A stretch of DNA of 48,675 bases, taken from positions 1 to 48,675 of the forward strand of contig CAMYIZ010000072.1 of the NCBI GenBank assembly GCA_947258585.1. Direction: 5' to 3'. Made by a program: the position numbers and the translations under genes. The notes under the pieces are model-generated. The model did not search any database. It was not told the origin of the DNA and saw only the letters and a program-made list of their open reading frames with translations. Shown here piece after piece: positions 1 through 8,296 of this stretch. Source of the stretch: an uncultured Haliea sp. (GTDB lineage Bacteria > Pseudomonadota > Gammaproteobacteria > Pseudomonadales > Halieaceae). Within the stretch, counting starts at the first letter, position 1. Every line of letters starts with the position of its first letter.

Positions 1-182
1 CCACGGACGTGACCGGCGCCTGTGAACTGCCCGAAGGTGTTGAGATGGTCATGCCGGGTGACAACGTGCAGATGGTTGTCACGCTGATCGCACCGATCGC
101 GATGGAAGATGGTTTGCGCTTCGCGATCCGCGAGGGTGGCCGCACCGTGGGTGCTGGCGTCGTCGCCAAGATCATCGAGTAA
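1..182 (+). CDS. tuf: Elongation factor Tu, C-terminal end (partial)
   Basis: This is the last 59 complete codons of EF-Tu, the GTPase that brings aminoacyl-tRNA to the ribosome. The gene is cut by the window start; the frame begins at base 3 and ends with TAA at 180-182. The visible part is the domain 3 beta barrel, recognised by MPGDNV and by the C-terminal [15 protein letters not shown] followed by the near-invariant end AKIIE. In E. coli tufA closes the str operon just upstream of S10; here three small genes lie between tuf and rpsJ. Confidence 0.97.
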   Translation, partial: TDVTGACELPEGVEMVMPGDNVQMVVTLIAPIAMEDGLRFAIREGGRTVGAGVVAKIIE

Positions 183-195
183 GACTTCAAGCGCG

Positions 196-230
196 ACAAA
201 AAAGCCCGGCCCTGCGCCGGGCTTTTTTGT
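196..230. terminator. Bidirectional terminator between tuf and TM2 gene
   Basis: A perfect 15-bp inverted repeat (arms 196-210 and 216-230, loop CCTGC) has a GC-rich core GCCCGGC flanked by an A-run on the left and a T-run on the right. It can therefore stop transcription from tuf on the plus strand and from the convergent TM2 gene on the minus strand. Confidence 0.93.
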
Positions 231-239
231 CTGCGGCTG

Positions 240-641
240 TCAGCGTCGGTAGGCGTTTGTCTCGGAGATCTGTCCGTTCAGGGTCAGGAAGTCGTAGAGC
301 AGCCCCAGTCCGAACAGGCCCAGGGTGAGCAAGTAGATGAGGCCGGTGACAATCTTGCCCATGTAGAAGCGGTGGACGCCGAAGACGCCGAGGAAGGTAA
401 GCAGGATCCAGGCCAGGTTGTAGTCGACCGGGCCCTCGCTGTAGCGCCGATCCGCGGCTCTGGACATGCCGGGAATCAGGAACAGGTCGACAATCCAGCC
501 GACGAAGAGCAAGCCCAGGGTGAAGAACCAGATAACCCCCGTGATCTGGCGGCCATAATAGAAGCGGTGAGCTCCCATAAAACCGAAGATCCACAGCAGG
601 TAGCCCATGAATACCGAATGTGTCTCTCTGGCTTCCCGCAC
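240..641 (-). CDS. TM2 domain-containing membrane protein with duplicated TM2 unit
   Basis: This is a 133-residue inner-membrane protein of the TM2 family, whose molecular role in bacteria is not established. The sequence shows two TM2-like halves: the first around residues 13-57 (GAHRFYYGRQITG, then a hydrophobic stretch and VDLFLIPGM) and the second around 75-122 (GVHRFYMGKIVTG, then YDFLTL). That predicts four membrane segments with a polar linker. The GTG start at 641 is chosen because a strong AGGAGG site lies about nine bases upstream (complement of 651-658); an ATG twelve codons in has no comparable site. It faces tuf across a shared terminator and is divergent from the YdcH-like gene. 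Confidence 0.85.
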   Translation of the reverse strand: MREARETHSVFMGYLLWIFGFMGAHRFYYGRQITGVIWFFTLGLLFVGWIVDLFLIPGMSRAADRRYSEGPVDYNLAWILLTFLGVFGVHRFYMGKIVTGLIYLLTLGLFGLGLLYDFLTLNGQISETNAYRR

Positions 642-813
642 TGGTCCTGACCTCCTGCAAGTGTGCTCCTATCGTCTGCCGGGGCCCGCTTCGGGTCAAG
701 CAGTATGTGGCGGTAGTGGCGCGTGGGCCCGATGCCCTGATCTGGATCATGGAGCGTGCGGCCTGCCTGCACTATGCTTTCCGGCAGATCACCATGATTC
801 ACCAGGAGTAGAT

Positions 814-1056
814 ATGTCAGTAGAACACCACGATCTCATCCACGAGTTTCCGGAGTTTCGCGACCGCATCCACGCGCTGAAAACGGGGGATGCCCATTTC
901 CGCAAGCTGTTCGAGGAGTACCACGAGCTGACCCGCAGCATCGAGAACATGGAGAACGAAGTGACGCCGGTGGCGACTCATACTGAGGAGCAGGCCAAGA
1001 TCCGTCGCCTGCATCTAAAGGATGCGCTTTACTGTATGCTGAATGCGGCCGACTAG
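814..1056 (+). CDS. YdcH/DUF465 family small protein
   Basis: This is an 80-residue, highly charged helical protein of the YdcH (DUF465) family. The family is widespread in proteobacteria and has no firmly established function. Typical features are the N-terminal FRDRIHALKTGDAHFRKLFEEY, here shortened to its recognisable parts HALK and FRKLFEEY, a central heptad-like NMENEV region and a C-terminal RLHLKDALY. The ATG at 814 is preferred over longer in-frame starts because CAGGAGT sits at 803-809 and because the family is normally 70-80 residues long. The DksA-like gene follows 49 bases downstream on the same strand. Confidence 0.85.
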   Translation: MSVEHHDLIHEFPEFRDRIHALKTGDAHFRKLFEEYHELTRSIENMENEVTPVATHTEEQAKIRRLHLKDALYCMLNAAD

Positions 1057-1105
1057 CCGGCGGCTGCGGTTGGACACTCGGCATGACCAGTGGAGGAGGG
1101 GTGAA

Positions 1106-1420
1106 GTGACAGAATCGTCAATCCGGGCCGTGCTCGAGGAGCAGCAGGCTGTTCTGGAGCAGCGTTTGGCCAGCATCAGGCGCGACAGCGCCCGCAGTCA
1201 TTCTGCCGACTCCGCCGATCAGGCCCAGGAGCGGGAGAATGACGAGGTAGAGGACGCTATCGGGATAGAGACCGAGCAGTCGCTCCGTGCTGTGAGGCTT
1301 GCCCTGGGGAGGCTGGACGCCGGTCTCTACGGTATCTGTGAGGGCTGCGGTGCAGACATTGACCCGGGCCGCCTCGAGGTGCTGCCGGAAACCGTGCTGT
1401 GTGTGAAATGTGCCGAATAA
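1106..1420 (+). CDS. DksA/TraR-family zinc-finger transcription factor
   Basis: This is a 104-residue protein of the DksA/TraR family, which binds the RNA polymerase secondary channel. It has a predicted N-terminal coiled-coil region (about residues 5-65), a D35-S-A-D38-Q-A40 segment matching the DxxDxA tip motif of DksA, and a C-terminal C4 zinc finger with C78, C81, C99 and C102 (CEGC, then CVKC). It is shorter than E. coli DksA (151 residues) and has no extra N-terminal region. The GTG at 1106 is chosen because GGAGGAGGGG at 1092-1101 is correctly spaced; a longer ATG start at 1043 would overlap the YdcH-like gene. It lies directly before the S10 promoter. Family membership is clear, but whether it acts as DksA is inferred. 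Confidence 0.88.
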   Translation: MTESSIRAVLEEQQAVLEQRLASIRRDSARSHSADSADQAQERENDEVEDAIGIETEQSLRAVRLALGRLDAGLYGICEGCGADIDPGRLEVLPETVLCVKCAE

Positions 1421-1456
1421 AGTAAGGCGAGACCCTAAAATAATGCCAGGGCGTGC

Positions 1457-1485
1457 TTGACAGCCTGATGGGCGCTCATTAGAAT
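1457..1485 (+). promoter_or_regulatory. S10 operon sigma70 promoter
   Basis: TTGACA at 1457-1462 and TAGAAT at 1480-1485 are separated by exactly 17 bases, a near-consensus sigma70 promoter. The bases just after the -10 box (TCGCG) are GC-rich, the kind of discriminator linked to stringent control. Transcription should begin near 1492, giving a leader of about 60 bases before rpsJ. Confidence 0.82.
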
Positions 1486-1501
1486 TCGCGTTCCTTTTTC
1501 G

Positions 1502-1531
1502 GGGGGCTCCTTTGCGGACCCCTGGTTTTTT
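1502..1531 (+). terminator. Attenuator-like hairpin in the S10 leader
   Basis: GGGG (1503-1506), a bulged C, and TCC (1508-1510) can pair with GGA (1516-1518) and CCCC (1519-1522) around a TTTGC loop. A run of six T follows at 1526-1531. This looks like an intrinsic terminator placed between the S10 promoter and rpsJ. In E. coli, L4 controls this operon by premature termination in the leader; whether this shorter hairpin works in the same way is inference. Confidence 0.5.
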
Positions 1532-1551
1532 ATTGATTGGAGTTAGGTCAG

Positions 1552-1863
1552 GTGCAGAATCAACGCATTCGTATTCGCCTCAAGGCTTTTGACCACCGCC
1601 TGATAGATACGTCTACTCAGGAAATCGTGGAAACGGCACGCCGTACCGGTGCCCAGGTCAGGGGGCCGATCCCGCTTCCGACCCGGAAAGAAAAGTACAC
1701 CGTGCTGATATCGCCGCACGTTAATAAAGATGCACGTGACCAGTACGAAATTCGTACGCACAAGCGTCTGTTGGACATCGTGGAGCCCACTGAAAAAACC
1801 GTGGACGCCCTGATGAAACTGGACCTGGCAGCAGGTGTGGAAGTACAGATCAGTCTTGGTTAA
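1552..1863 (+). CDS. rpsJ: 30S ribosomal protein S10 (uS10, NusE)
   Basis: This is the 103-residue S10 protein of the 30S head, which in E. coli also acts as NusE in antitermination with NusB. It follows the E. coli sequence almost residue by residue (N-terminus [46 protein letters not shown], ending VQISLG). The GTG at 1552 gives the standard N-terminus and length and has GGAG at 1539-1542; the TTG at 1537 would add five unsupported residues. It is the first gene of the S10 operon. Confidence 0.98.
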   Translation: MQNQRIRIRLKAFDHRLIDTSTQEIVETARRTGAQVRGPIPLPTRKEKYTVLISPHVNKDARDQYEIRTHKRLLDIVEPTEKTVDALMKLDLAAGVEVQISLG

Positions 1864-1986
1864 CTACAATTTGTAGCAAGACCTGCTCGCAGGCCCACAT
1901 GGTCTGCGGGTGTGTAACGCCCGGTTCTTTAAAGCAAGGCGGGGCGGCCATAGAGGGTAAGCCCCGTACACTGAGAGGTTAGCAAA
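1864..1986 (+). other. Structured rpsJ-rplC intergenic gap
   Basis: This 123-base gap is the longest between genes inside the S10 cluster. It contains small inverted repeats (CTACAA-T-TTGTAG near the start, CCTGC-TC-GCAGG, and CGCAG pairing with CTGCG) but no T-run that would make a terminator and no convincing promoter. Co-transcription through it is likely; a regulatory role is unproven. Confidence 0.3.
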
Positions 1987-2622
1987 ATGACTATTGGCTT
2001 AGTCGGCCGTAAGTCCGGTATGACTCGTGTTTTTACCGAGGACGGCGCATCCATCCCAGTAACCGTAGTGGAGGTTTCTCCAAACCGGGTTACTCAGATC
2101 AAAGAGCTCGAGAGCCACGGCTATCGTGCCATTCAGGTGACTGCGGGCATCCGCAAGGCCTCGAAAGTGAGTAAATCAGAAGCCGGACACTTCGCGAAGG
2201 CGGGTGTCGAGGCGGGCTACGGTTTGTGGGAATTCCGTTTGGGCGCGAGCGATGAGGCTCCCGCTATCGGTTCCGAGCTGACTGTGGAGCGTTTCGAGGC
2301 CGGGCAGAAAGTTGATGTTGCGGGCAAGTCCAAGGGCAAGGGCTTCCAGGGCGTTATCAAGCGCTGGAACTTCTCCATGCAGGACGCCACCCACGGTAAC
2401 TCTTTGTCCCACCGTGCCCCGGGTTCAATCGGTCAGTGCCAAACGCCTGGTCGTGTTTTCAAGGGCAAGAAGATGTCCGGGCACATGGGTGCGGAGAACG
2501 TCACCACCCAGGGTCTGGAAATCGTGCGCGTTGATGTGGAGCGGAATCTGCTGCTCATCAAGGGCGCTGTCCCCGGTGCACCCGGCGGCGACGTGATCGT
2601 GCGTCCCGCGGTCAAGGCTTAA
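1987..2622 (+). CDS. rplC: 50S ribosomal protein L3 (uL3)
   Basis: This is the 211-residue L3 protein, an early-assembling 50S protein whose extension reaches toward the peptidyl transferase centre. The start [16 protein letters not shown], the central [19 protein letters not shown] and the following SIGQCQTPG are diagnostic. The glutamine at position 150 corresponds to the residue methylated by PrmB in E. coli. It is the second gene of the S10 operon, and rplD follows after 18 bases. Confidence 0.98.
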   Translation: MTIGLVGRKSGMTRVFTEDGASIPVTVVEVSPNRVTQIKELESHGYRAIQVTAGIRKASKVSKSEAGHFAKAGVEAGYGLWEFRLGASDEAPAIGSELTVERFEAGQKVDVAGKSKGKGFQGVIKRWNFSMQDATHGNSLSHRAPGSIGQCQTPGRVFKGKKMSGHMGAENVTTQGLEIVRVDVERNLLLIKGAVPGAPGGDVIVRPAVKA

Positions 2623-2640
2623 GGTTAGGGGGTCTCTAAC

Positions 2641-3258
2641 GTGGAATTGAGTGTAGTCAAGCCAGGTAACGCCACAGCGGGTACGGTTTCCGTGTCTGAT
2701 GTCGCCTTTGCCCGCGAATACAATGAAGATCTGGTTCACCAGGTGGTTACCGCCTATCTGGCTGGTGCCCGTCAGGGAACCCGTGCCCAGAAGACCCGCT
2801 CCGATGTGAGCGGTGGCGGCAAGAAGCCCTGGCGCCAGAAAGGTACCGGTCGTGCCCGTGCGGGAACCATTCGCTCCCCGATCTGGCGCAGCGGTGGTGT
2901 GACCTTCGCGGCCCGGCCGCAGGATCACTCCCAGAAGGTTAACCGCAAGATGTACCGTGCGGCCATGCGTTCGATCATGTCCGAGCTGGCTCGTCAGGGT
3001 CGCCTGTTGGTGGTCGAGAGCGTAGAGCTCGAGGCCCCGAAAACCAAGCTGCTGGCTCAGCAGCTGGGTGAATACGGCCTGGACAGCGTGCTGATCGTGA
3101 CTGCGGAGCTGGGTGAAAACCTCTACCTGGCCGCCCGCAACCTGCACAAGGTTGATGTGCGCGACGTCGATGGCGTGGATCCGGTCAGCCTGATTGCCTA
3201 TGACAAGGTGATGGTCACCGTGGATGCGGTGAAGAAGTTTGAGGAGATGCTGGCATGA
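2641..3258 (+). CDS. rplD: 50S ribosomal protein L4 (uL4)
   Basis: This is the 205-residue L4 protein, which lines the nascent-peptide tunnel through an extended loop. In E. coli it also represses its own S10 operon at both transcription and translation. The loop is visible as [18 protein letters not shown] followed by [15 protein letters not shown], and the globular part ends in [10 protein letters not shown]. It begins with GTG at 2641 and its end overlaps the rplW start by four bases (ATGA), so the two are probably translationally coupled. Confidence 0.98.
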   Translation: MELSVVKPGNATAGTVSVSDVAFAREYNEDLVHQVVTAYLAGARQGTRAQKTRSDVSGGGKKPWRQKGTGRARAGTIRSPIWRSGGVTFAARPQDHSQKVNRKMYRAAMRSIMSELARQGRLLVVESVELEAPKTKLLAQQLGEYGLDSVLIVTAELGENLYLAARNLHKVDVRDVDGVDPVSLIAYDKVMVTVDAVKKFEEMLA

Positions 3259-3551
3259 ACCAGGAGCGAATTTTCCAGGTGCTGGTCGCGCCGCACGTGT
3301 CCGAAAAGGCCGCGGTGCTGGCTGACAGCAATAACCAGTACGTGTTCAAGGTTGCCGTCAACGCGACCAAGGCCGAAATCAAGAAGTCGGTTGAGCAGTT
3401 GTTCAAGGTCAAGGTCGATGCTGTCCAGACCCTCAAGGTCAAGGGCAAGGTCAAGCGTAACAAGTACGGCCTGAGCGCCAAGCCGACCTGGAAGAAGGCA
3501 TATGTTCAACTGGAGCAGGGTCAGGACATCGACTTTGCCGTGGCTGAATAA
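3255..3551 (+). CDS. rplW: 50S ribosomal protein L23 (uL23)
   Basis: This is the 98-residue L23 protein, which sits at the polypeptide exit and in E. coli docks trigger factor and the signal recognition particle. Characteristic segments are [10 protein letters not shown] near the N-terminus, [18 protein letters not shown] and the basic loop KVKRNKYG. The ATG overlaps the rplD stop codon. Confidence 0.98.
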   Translation: MNQERIFQVLVAPHVSEKAAVLADSNNQYVFKVAVNATKAEIKKSVEQLFKVKVDAVQTLKVKGKVKRNKYGLSAKPTWKKAYVQLEQGQDIDFAVAE

Positions 3552-3565
3552 GGAGTAGGTTCGAG

Positions 3566-4393
3566 ATGGCAGTATTAACAAGTAAGCCCACTTCGCCCGG
3601 ACGTCGTCACGTCGTCCGCGTGACCAGTGAGGACCTGCACAAGGGCGCTCCCTATGCCCCGCTGCTGGAAAAACAGACCCGCAATGGCGGCCGTAACAAC
3701 AATGGCCGGATTACCACGCGGCACGTTGGTGGCGGTCACAAGCAGCACTACCGCATCATCGATTTCAAGCGCTCCAAGGACGGTATCCCGGCCAAGGTTG
3801 AGCGTATTGAATACGATCCGAACCGCACCGCGCACATCGCGCTGCTGCTGTTCGCCGATGGCGAGCGCCGCTACATTATCGCGCCCAAGGGTGTGAAGGC
3901 GGGTGACACTCTGCAGTCCGGGCCCGCGGCGCCGATCAAGGTTGGCAACTGCCTGCCGCTGCGCAACATTCCGGTGGGTTCGGTTATCCACGCGGTGGAG
4001 ATGAAGCCCGGCAAGGGAGCTCAGCTCGCTCGCTCTGCGGGAGCCTCCATCCAGCTGGTGGCGCGTGAAGGTCAGTACGCGACCCTGCGTCTGCGCTCTG
4101 GCGAGATGCGCAAGGTGCTGTCCGACTGTCGCGCGACCATGGGCGAAGTGTCGAACTCGGAACACAGCCTGCGCAAGCTGGGCAAGGCCGGTGCCACTCG
4201 CTGGCGCGGTGTGCGCCCGACCGTTCGCGGCGTGGCGATGAACCCGGTGGATCACCCGCATGGCGGTGGTGAGGGTCGTACTTCCGGTGGCCGTCATCCG
4301 GTCAGCCCCTGGGGTACCCCGACCAAAGGTTACAAGACGCGCTCGAACAAGCGCACTGACGGGCTCATCGTGCGCCGTCGTGGCAAGAAATAA
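3566..4393 (+). CDS. rplB: 50S ribosomal protein L2 (uL2)
   Basis: This is the 275-residue L2 protein, close to the E. coli length of 273. It is one of the most conserved 50S proteins and is needed for subunit association and peptidyl transfer. Landmarks are [20 protein letters not shown] in the N-terminal part, an OB-fold / SH3-like core, and the C-terminal [20 protein letters not shown], which carries the conserved histidine near the active centre. The protein ends in the basic tail VRRRGKK. Confidence 0.98.
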   Translation: MAVLTSKPTSPGRRHVVRVTSEDLHKGAPYAPLLEKQTRNGGRNNNGRITTRHVGGGHKQHYRIIDFKRSKDGIPAKVERIEYDPNRTAHIALLLFADGERRYIIAPKGVKAGDTLQSGPAAPIKVGNCLPLRNIPVGSVIHAVEMKPGKGAQLARSAGASIQLVAREGQYATLRLRSGEMRKVLSDCRATMGEVSNSEHSLRKLGKAGATRWRGVRPTVRGVAMNPVDHPHGGGEGRTSGGRHPVSPWGTPTKGYKTRSNKRTDGLIVRRRGKK

Positions 4394-4429
4394 GTTCGGT
4401 CGACAGACAAGAGATTAGAGGAAGACACT

Positions 4430-4705
4430 GTGCCGCGTTCACTGAAGAAAGGTCCTTTTATCGACCTTCACTTGATTAAGAAAGTTGAAGCCGCGATTGA
4501 AAGCAACGACCGTCGCCCGATCAAGACCTGGTCGCGCCGTTCCATGATATCGCCTGATATGGTGGGTCTGACGATCGCCGTTCACAATGGCCGGCAGCAT
4601 GTTCCAGTGCTGATCAACGAAGATATGGTTGGTCACAAGCTCGGTGAATTTGCGGCTACCCGTACGTTCAAGGGCCACATTGTAGACAAGAAGGCGAAGC
4701 GCTAG
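4430..4705 (+). CDS. rpsS: 30S ribosomal protein S19 (uS19)
   Basis: This is the 91-residue S19 protein of the 30S head, which forms a pair with S13 near the A site. It starts with GTG at 4430, preceded by AGAGGAAG at 4417-4424. [19 protein letters not shown] and the [18 protein letters not shown] region identify it; the C-terminus is the usual basic DKKAKR. Confidence 0.98.
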   Translation: MPRSLKKGPFIDLHLIKKVEAAIESNDRRPIKTWSRRSMISPDMVGLTIAVHNGRQHVPVLINEDMVGHKLGEFAATRTFKGHIVDKKAKR

Positions 4706-4736
4706 TAAGCGCTGGTCTATAGCGAGGTTTAGGAAG

Positions 4737-5075
4737 ATGGAAGTTGCAGCAAGACTGAAAGGCGCGCGAATCTCGGCCCAGAAAGCTCGTCTGGTCGCAG
4801 ACCAGGTGCGCGGCAAGCCTGTTGAGGAAGCGCTGAGCCTGCTGGAATTCAGCACCAAGAAGGCGGCCCACATTGTCAAGAAGATCCTTGACTCTGCGAT
4901 TGCCAATGCCGAAAACAATGAAGGTGCGGATGTGGACGAGTTGAAAGTGTCCAGCATCTTCGTGGATGAAGGTATGACCATGAAGCGTCTGCGGCCCCGG
5001 GCCAAGGGTCGCGCTGATCGGATATTCAAGCGCACCTGTCATATCACCGTGAAAGTCGCAGACGGCCAAAGCTAA
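4737..5075 (+). CDS. rplV: 50S ribosomal protein L22 (uL22)
   Basis: This is the 112-residue L22 protein, which with L4 forms the constriction of the nascent-peptide tunnel. The N-terminal [18 protein letters not shown], the ANAENN segment and the beta-hairpin [18 protein letters not shown] are all present. Changes in that hairpin confer macrolide resistance in other bacteria; nothing unusual is seen here. Confidence 0.98.
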   Translation: MEVAARLKGARISAQKARLVADQVRGKPVEEALSLLEFSTKKAAHIVKKILDSAIANAENNEGADVDELKVSSIFVDEGMTMKRLRPRAKGRADRIFKRTCHITVKVADGQS

Positions 5076-5092
5076 GTTCAGGAGAAGACCAC

Positions 5093-5764
5093 ATGGGTCA
5101 GAAAGTACATCCGGTCGGCATACGGTTAGGTATCGTCAAGGATCACAATTCGATCTGGTATGCGGATAGTAAAAACTATGCGAAGACGCTGATTACCGAC
5201 CTCGCTGTGCGCAAGTACATCGAGAAGACGCTGGAGCATGCGTCGGTCAGCCGCGTCGTGATCGAGCGTCCGGCACAGACCGCGCGTATTACCATCCACA
5301 CTGCCCGCCCCGGCATCGTGATCGGCAAGAAAGGCGAAGACGTGGATGGCCTGCGCAAGAAGCTGGCCGAGATGATGGGTGTGCCCGTGCACATCAACAT
5401 CGAAGAGATCCGCAAGCCGGACCTGGATGCCAAGCTGGTAGCCCAGAATGTGGCCCAGCAGCTGGAGCGCCGGGTAATGTTCCGGAGAGCGATGAAGCGG
5501 GTGGTGCAGAACGCCATGCGCCAGGGCGCCGAGGGCATCAAGATCCAGGTAGGTGGTCGCCTGGGTGGTGCTGAAATTGCCCGCACAGAATGGTATCGCG
5601 AAGGTCGTGTGCCCTTGCATACCCTGCGTGCGGATATCGATTACGCCACTTACGAGGCCACTACGACCTACGGCATCATCGGGGTCAAGGTATGGATCTT
5701 CAAGGGTGAAGTGATTGGCACTGAAGGCCATTCCGACAGCGCCAAGAAGACAGCAACTAATTAA
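5093..5764 (+). CDS. rpsC: 30S ribosomal protein S3 (uS3)
   Basis: This is the 223-residue S3 protein, which with S4 and S5 forms the mRNA entry site and contributes to mRNA unwinding. The [14 protein letters not shown]-terminus is followed by a KH-type RNA-binding domain with the GxxG loop in [11 protein letters not shown]. The C-terminal domain contains [20 protein letters not shown] and the [14 protein letters not shown] strand. It is ten residues shorter than the E. coli protein at the variable C-terminal tail. Confidence 0.98.
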   Translation: MGQKVHPVGIRLGIVKDHNSIWYADSKNYAKTLITDLAVRKYIEKTLEHASVSRVVIERPAQTARITIHTARPGIVIGKKGEDVDGLRKKLAEMMGVPVHINIEEIRKPDLDAKLVAQNVAQQLERRVMFRRAMKRVVQNAMRQGAEGIKIQVGGRLGGAEIARTEWYREGRVPLHTLRADIDYATYEATTTYGIIGVKVWIFKGEVIGTEGHSDSAKKTATN

Positions 5765-5775
5765 GGGTTACGCAG

Positions 5776-6189
5776 ATGCTTCAACCAAAGCGTACTAAAT
5801 TTCGCAAGATGATGAAGGGCCGCAACCGCGGCCTGGCCGAGCGTGGCAGCAAGGTGAGCTTCGGCGAATACGGTTTGAAGGCGACTGGCCGCGGCCGTAT
5901 CACTGCGCGTCAGATCGAGGCGGCCCGTCGTGCGATGACCCGCCACATCAAGCGTGGTGGCAAGATCTGGATCCGCGTCTTCCCGGACAAGCCGATTACC
6001 GGCAAGCCGCTGGAAGTTCGTCAGGGTAAAGGTAAAGGTAACGTTGAGTACTGGGTGGCACAGATTCAGCCTGGAAAAGTGCTGTACGAAGTGCAGGGCG
6101 TTTCCGAAGAGCTGGCGCGTGAAGCATTCGCGCTGGCAGCTGCCAAGATCCCGGTGGCTACAACATTTGTAAAACGGTCGGTGATGTGA
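5776..6189 (+). CDS. rplP: 50S ribosomal protein L16 (uL16)
   Basis: This is the 137-residue L16 protein, which binds near the A-site tRNA elbow on the 50S subunit. The [18 protein letters not shown] start, the [20 protein letters not shown] helix and the PVTTFV-like C-terminus (here PVATTFVKR) identify it. In E. coli an arginine of the [17 protein letters not shown] segment region is hydroxylated; the segment is conserved here ([19 protein letters not shown]). Its TGA overlaps the rpmC ATG by one base. Confidence 0.98.
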   Translation: MLQPKRTKFRKMMKGRNRGLAERGSKVSFGEYGLKATGRGRITARQIEAARRAMTRHIKRGGKIWIRVFPDKPITGKPLEVRQGKGKGNVEYWVAQIQPGKVLYEVQGVSEELAREAFALAAAKIPVATTFVKRSVM

Positions 6190-6380
6190 TGAAAGCTAGC
6201 GAATTGCGTGATAAGTCCGCTGAGGACCTGAACAAGCAGCTGCTTACCCTGCGTGAAGAGCAGTTCAAGCTGCGCATGCAAAAGTCCACTGGTCAGCTCG
6301 GGCAGACGCATCTGCTGCAGCAGAACCAGCGCGACATCGCACGCGTCAAGACTGTACTGAATGAAAAGGCGGGTAACTGA
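6189..6380 (+). CDS. rpmC: 50S ribosomal protein L29 (uL29)
   Basis: This is the 63-residue L29 protein, a small helical hairpin next to L23 at the tunnel exit. [18 protein letters not shown] and the central [11 protein letters not shown] are diagnostic. The ATG at 6189, overlapping the rplP TGA by one base, gives the standard N-terminus; a GTG one codon earlier is possible but would add an extra residue. Confidence 0.97.
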   Translation: MKASELRDKSAEDLNKQLLTLREEQFKLRMQKSTGQLGQTHLLQQNQRDIARVKTVLNEKAGN

Positions 6381-6382
6381 GC

Positions 6383-6649
6383 ATGTCTGGTGCAGAGAAG
6401 CGGATACGTACGGCGACCGGCAAGGTCGTCAGCAACAAAATGGACAAGACCATCACGGTTCTGATTGAGCGTCGGGTCAAGCACCCGGTGTACGGCAAGT
6501 ACATTACCCGCTCTTCCAAGATCCACGCGCACGATGAGAACAATGTGTGTGGTATTGGCGATACCGTCAAGGTTACCGAGTCGCGGCCCATTTCCAAGAG
6601 CAAGACCTGGAAGCTGCTCGAAGTCGTGGAAAGTGCCCCACAGGTATAA
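6383..6649 (+). CDS. rpsQ: 30S ribosomal protein S17 (uS17)
   Basis: This is the 88-residue S17 protein, an OB-fold protein that binds 16S rRNA early in assembly. The typical [20 protein letters not shown] strand, the HDENN loop and the ending [11 protein letters not shown] are present. It is the last gene of the classical S10 operon and starts two bases after rpmC. Confidence 0.98.
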   Translation: MSGAEKRIRTATGKVVSNKMDKTITVLIERRVKHPVYGKYITRSSKIHAHDENNVCGIGDTVKVTESRPISKSKTWKLLEVVESAPQV

Positions 6650-6660
6650 GCGCTGTATTT

Positions 6661-6675
6661 TGCGGCCTGGCCGCA
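6661..6675. other. Small hairpin at the S10/spc junction
   Basis: TGCGG-CCTGG-CCGCA forms a five-pair stem in the 40-base gap between rpsQ and rplN. No T-run follows and no clear -35/-10 pair is seen, so the S10 and spc gene sets are probably read through as one transcript. Confidence 0.3.
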
Positions 6676-6689
6676 GTTTGGAGTAAGAG

Positions 6690-7058
6690 ATGATTCAGAC
6701 AGAGTCGTATTTGGATGTCGCTGACAACAGCGGTGCCCGCCGGGTGATGTGTATCAAGGTGCTGGGTGGCTCCAAGCGTCGCTATGCGCGTGTGGGCGAC
6801 CTGATCAAGGTGACCGTCAAGGAAGCAATTCCCCGGGGCAAGGTCAAGAAAGGCCAGGTGATGACCGCGGTTGTGGTGCGTACCCGCAAGGGTGTGCGTC
6901 GCCCTGATGGCTCGCTGATCAAGTTTGACGACAACGCGGCAGTTTTGCTGAACAACCAGCAGGCGCCGATTGGTACCCGTATTTTCGGCCCCGTGACCCG
7001 TGAGCTGCGCGGCGAGAAGTTCATGAAGATTATTTCTCTGGCTCCGGAAGTTATCTGA
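6690..7058 (+). CDS. rplN: 50S ribosomal protein L14 (uL14)
   Basis: This is the 122-residue L14 protein, a beta-barrel at the subunit interface that also receives the silencing factor RsfS in other bacteria. [20 protein letters not shown] and the ending [11 protein letters not shown] are nearly invariant. It is the first gene of the classical spc operon. Confidence 0.98.
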   Translation: MIQTESYLDVADNSGARRVMCIKVLGGSKRRYARVGDLIKVTVKEAIPRGKVKKGQVMTAVVVRTRKGVRRPDGSLIKFDDNAAVLLNNQQAPIGTRIFGPVTRELRGEKFMKIISLAPEVI

Positions 7059-7085
7059 TTCGGCCCCAGGAGGAGAGGAAAGGAA

Positions 7086-7400
7086 ATGTCCAAGATCAAG
7101 CGCGATGACGAAGTGATTATCCTGGCCGGTAAGGACAAGGGTAAGCGCGGCAAGGTTCGCAAGGTGATGACCGACAACCGCGTGGTTGTGGCGGGCATCA
7201 ATATGGTAAAGAAGCACACCAAGCCGAACCCGCAAATGGGTGTCGCTGGCGGTATCGTTGAGCGCGAAGCGCCCATCCAGGTCTCCAATGTGGCGATCTA
7301 CAATCCGGCCACCAGCAAGGCGGACAAGGTTGGTTACAAAGTTGATGGGGATACCAAGGTGCGTATCTTCAAATCCAGTGGCGAGGCGATTGACGCCTGA
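7086..7400 (+). CDS. rplX: 50S ribosomal protein L24 (uL24)
   Basis: This is the 104-residue L24 protein, an assembly initiator of the 50S subunit. The KOW motif is visible near the N-terminus as [17 protein letters not shown], followed by [14 protein letters not shown] strong AGGAGAGGAAAGG purine run (7069-7081) precedes the start. Confidence 0.98.
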   Translation: MSKIKRDDEVIILAGKDKGKRGKVRKVMTDNRVVVAGINMVKKHTKPNPQMGVAGGIVEREAPIQVSNVAIYNPATSKADKVGYKVDGDTKVRIFKSSGEAIDA

Positions 7401-7423
7401 GTCGGGGGTCAAGGGTAAAAGAC

Positions 7424-7963
7424 ATGGCAACGTTGAAAGATAGGTACAAGAGCGAGATAGCTCCCCGGCTGCAGGAAGAGCTGGGCCTGAAGAATGTGAT
7501 GGAGATTCCTCGCATTACCAAGATCACCCTGAACATGGGTGTTGGTGAGGCTGTGGGCGACAAGAAGGTACTGGAGAATGCGGTTGCGGACATGGAGAAG
7601 ATCTCCGGCCAGAAGCCCATCATTACCCTCGCGCGCCGCTCCATTGCCGGCTTCAAGATTCGTGACGGCTGGCCGATCGGCTGCAAGGTTACCCTGCGTT
7701 CGGATCGGATGTACGAGTTCCTGGATCGCCTGATCAGTATCGCCATCCCGCGTATTCGCGACTTCCGTGGCGTCAGCCCGAAGTCGTTTGACGGTCGCGG
7801 CAACTTCGCGATGGGTGTGAGCGAGCAGATTATTTTCCCGGAAATCGAGTACGACCAGGTGGACACCCTGCGTGGCATGGACATCACCATCACCACCACG
7901 GCTCGTACGGATGATGAAGGTCGCGCACTGCTGCGCGCCTTCAACTTCCCCCTGAAAGGTTGA
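7424..7963 (+). CDS. rplE: 50S ribosomal protein L5 (uL5)
   Basis: This is the 179-residue L5 protein, which binds 5S rRNA and contacts P-site t[36 protein letters not shown] and [16 protein letters not shown] are the family signatures. In E. coli the S8 protein represses translation of the spc operon at the start of this gene. Confidence 0.98.
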   Translation: MATLKDRYKSEIAPRLQEELGLKNVMEIPRITKITLNMGVGEAVGDKKVLENAVADMEKISGQKPIITLARRSIAGFKIRDGWPIGCKVTLRSDRMYEFLDRLISIAIPRIRDFRGVSPKSFDGRGNFAMGVSEQIIFPEIEYDQVDTLRGMDITITTTARTDDEGRALLRAFNFPLKG

Positions 7964-7975
7964 GAGGCTTAATTC

Positions 7976-8281
7976 ATGGCTAAGAAATCGATGATCGCAC
8001 GTGAGAAGAAGCGCGCGGAGATGGTAGTGAAGTATGCCGCCAAGCGGGCAGCGTTGAAGGCCGTTCTGAGTGATCAGGGCGCGTCCGATGACGCCAAGTG
8101 GGAAGCACAGATTGCGCTGCAGAAGTTGCCCCGCGATGCCAGCCCGGTGCGCAAGCAGCGCCGCTGCCAGCTGACCGGACGTCCTCACGGTGTTTATCGT
8201 AAATTTGGCCTGTGCCGCAACAAGCTGCGTGAAGCAGCGATGCGCGGTGATGTACCTGGTCTGGTTAAAGCCAGCTGGTAA
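7976..8281 (+). CDS. rpsN: 30S ribosomal protein S14, zinc-independent long form (uS14)
   Basis: This is the 101-residue long-form S14 of the 30S head. It lacks the CxxC...CxxC zinc ribbon of the short form: the corresponding region reads [20 protein letters not shown], with only two isolated cysteines. This is the usual C-minus type of gammaproteobacteria and does not depend on zinc. It starts 12 bases after rplE. Confidence 0.98.
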   Translation: MAKKSMIAREKKRAEMVVKYAAKRAALKAVLSDQGASDDAKWEAQIALQKLPRDASPVRKQRRCQLTGRPHGVYRKFGLCRNKLREAAMRGDVPGLVKASW

Positions 8282-8296
8282 CGGAGAGATTCGAAC

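Noticed and set aside
2425-3147. A 240-residue minus-strand frame over rplC-rplD
   Set aside because: It is antisense to two highly conserved ribosomal protein genes and has no ribosome-binding site or family motif.
6650-6689. A separate spc operon promoter before rplN
   Set aside because: The 40-base gap has no -35/-10 pair at suitable spacing; only a small hairpin is present.
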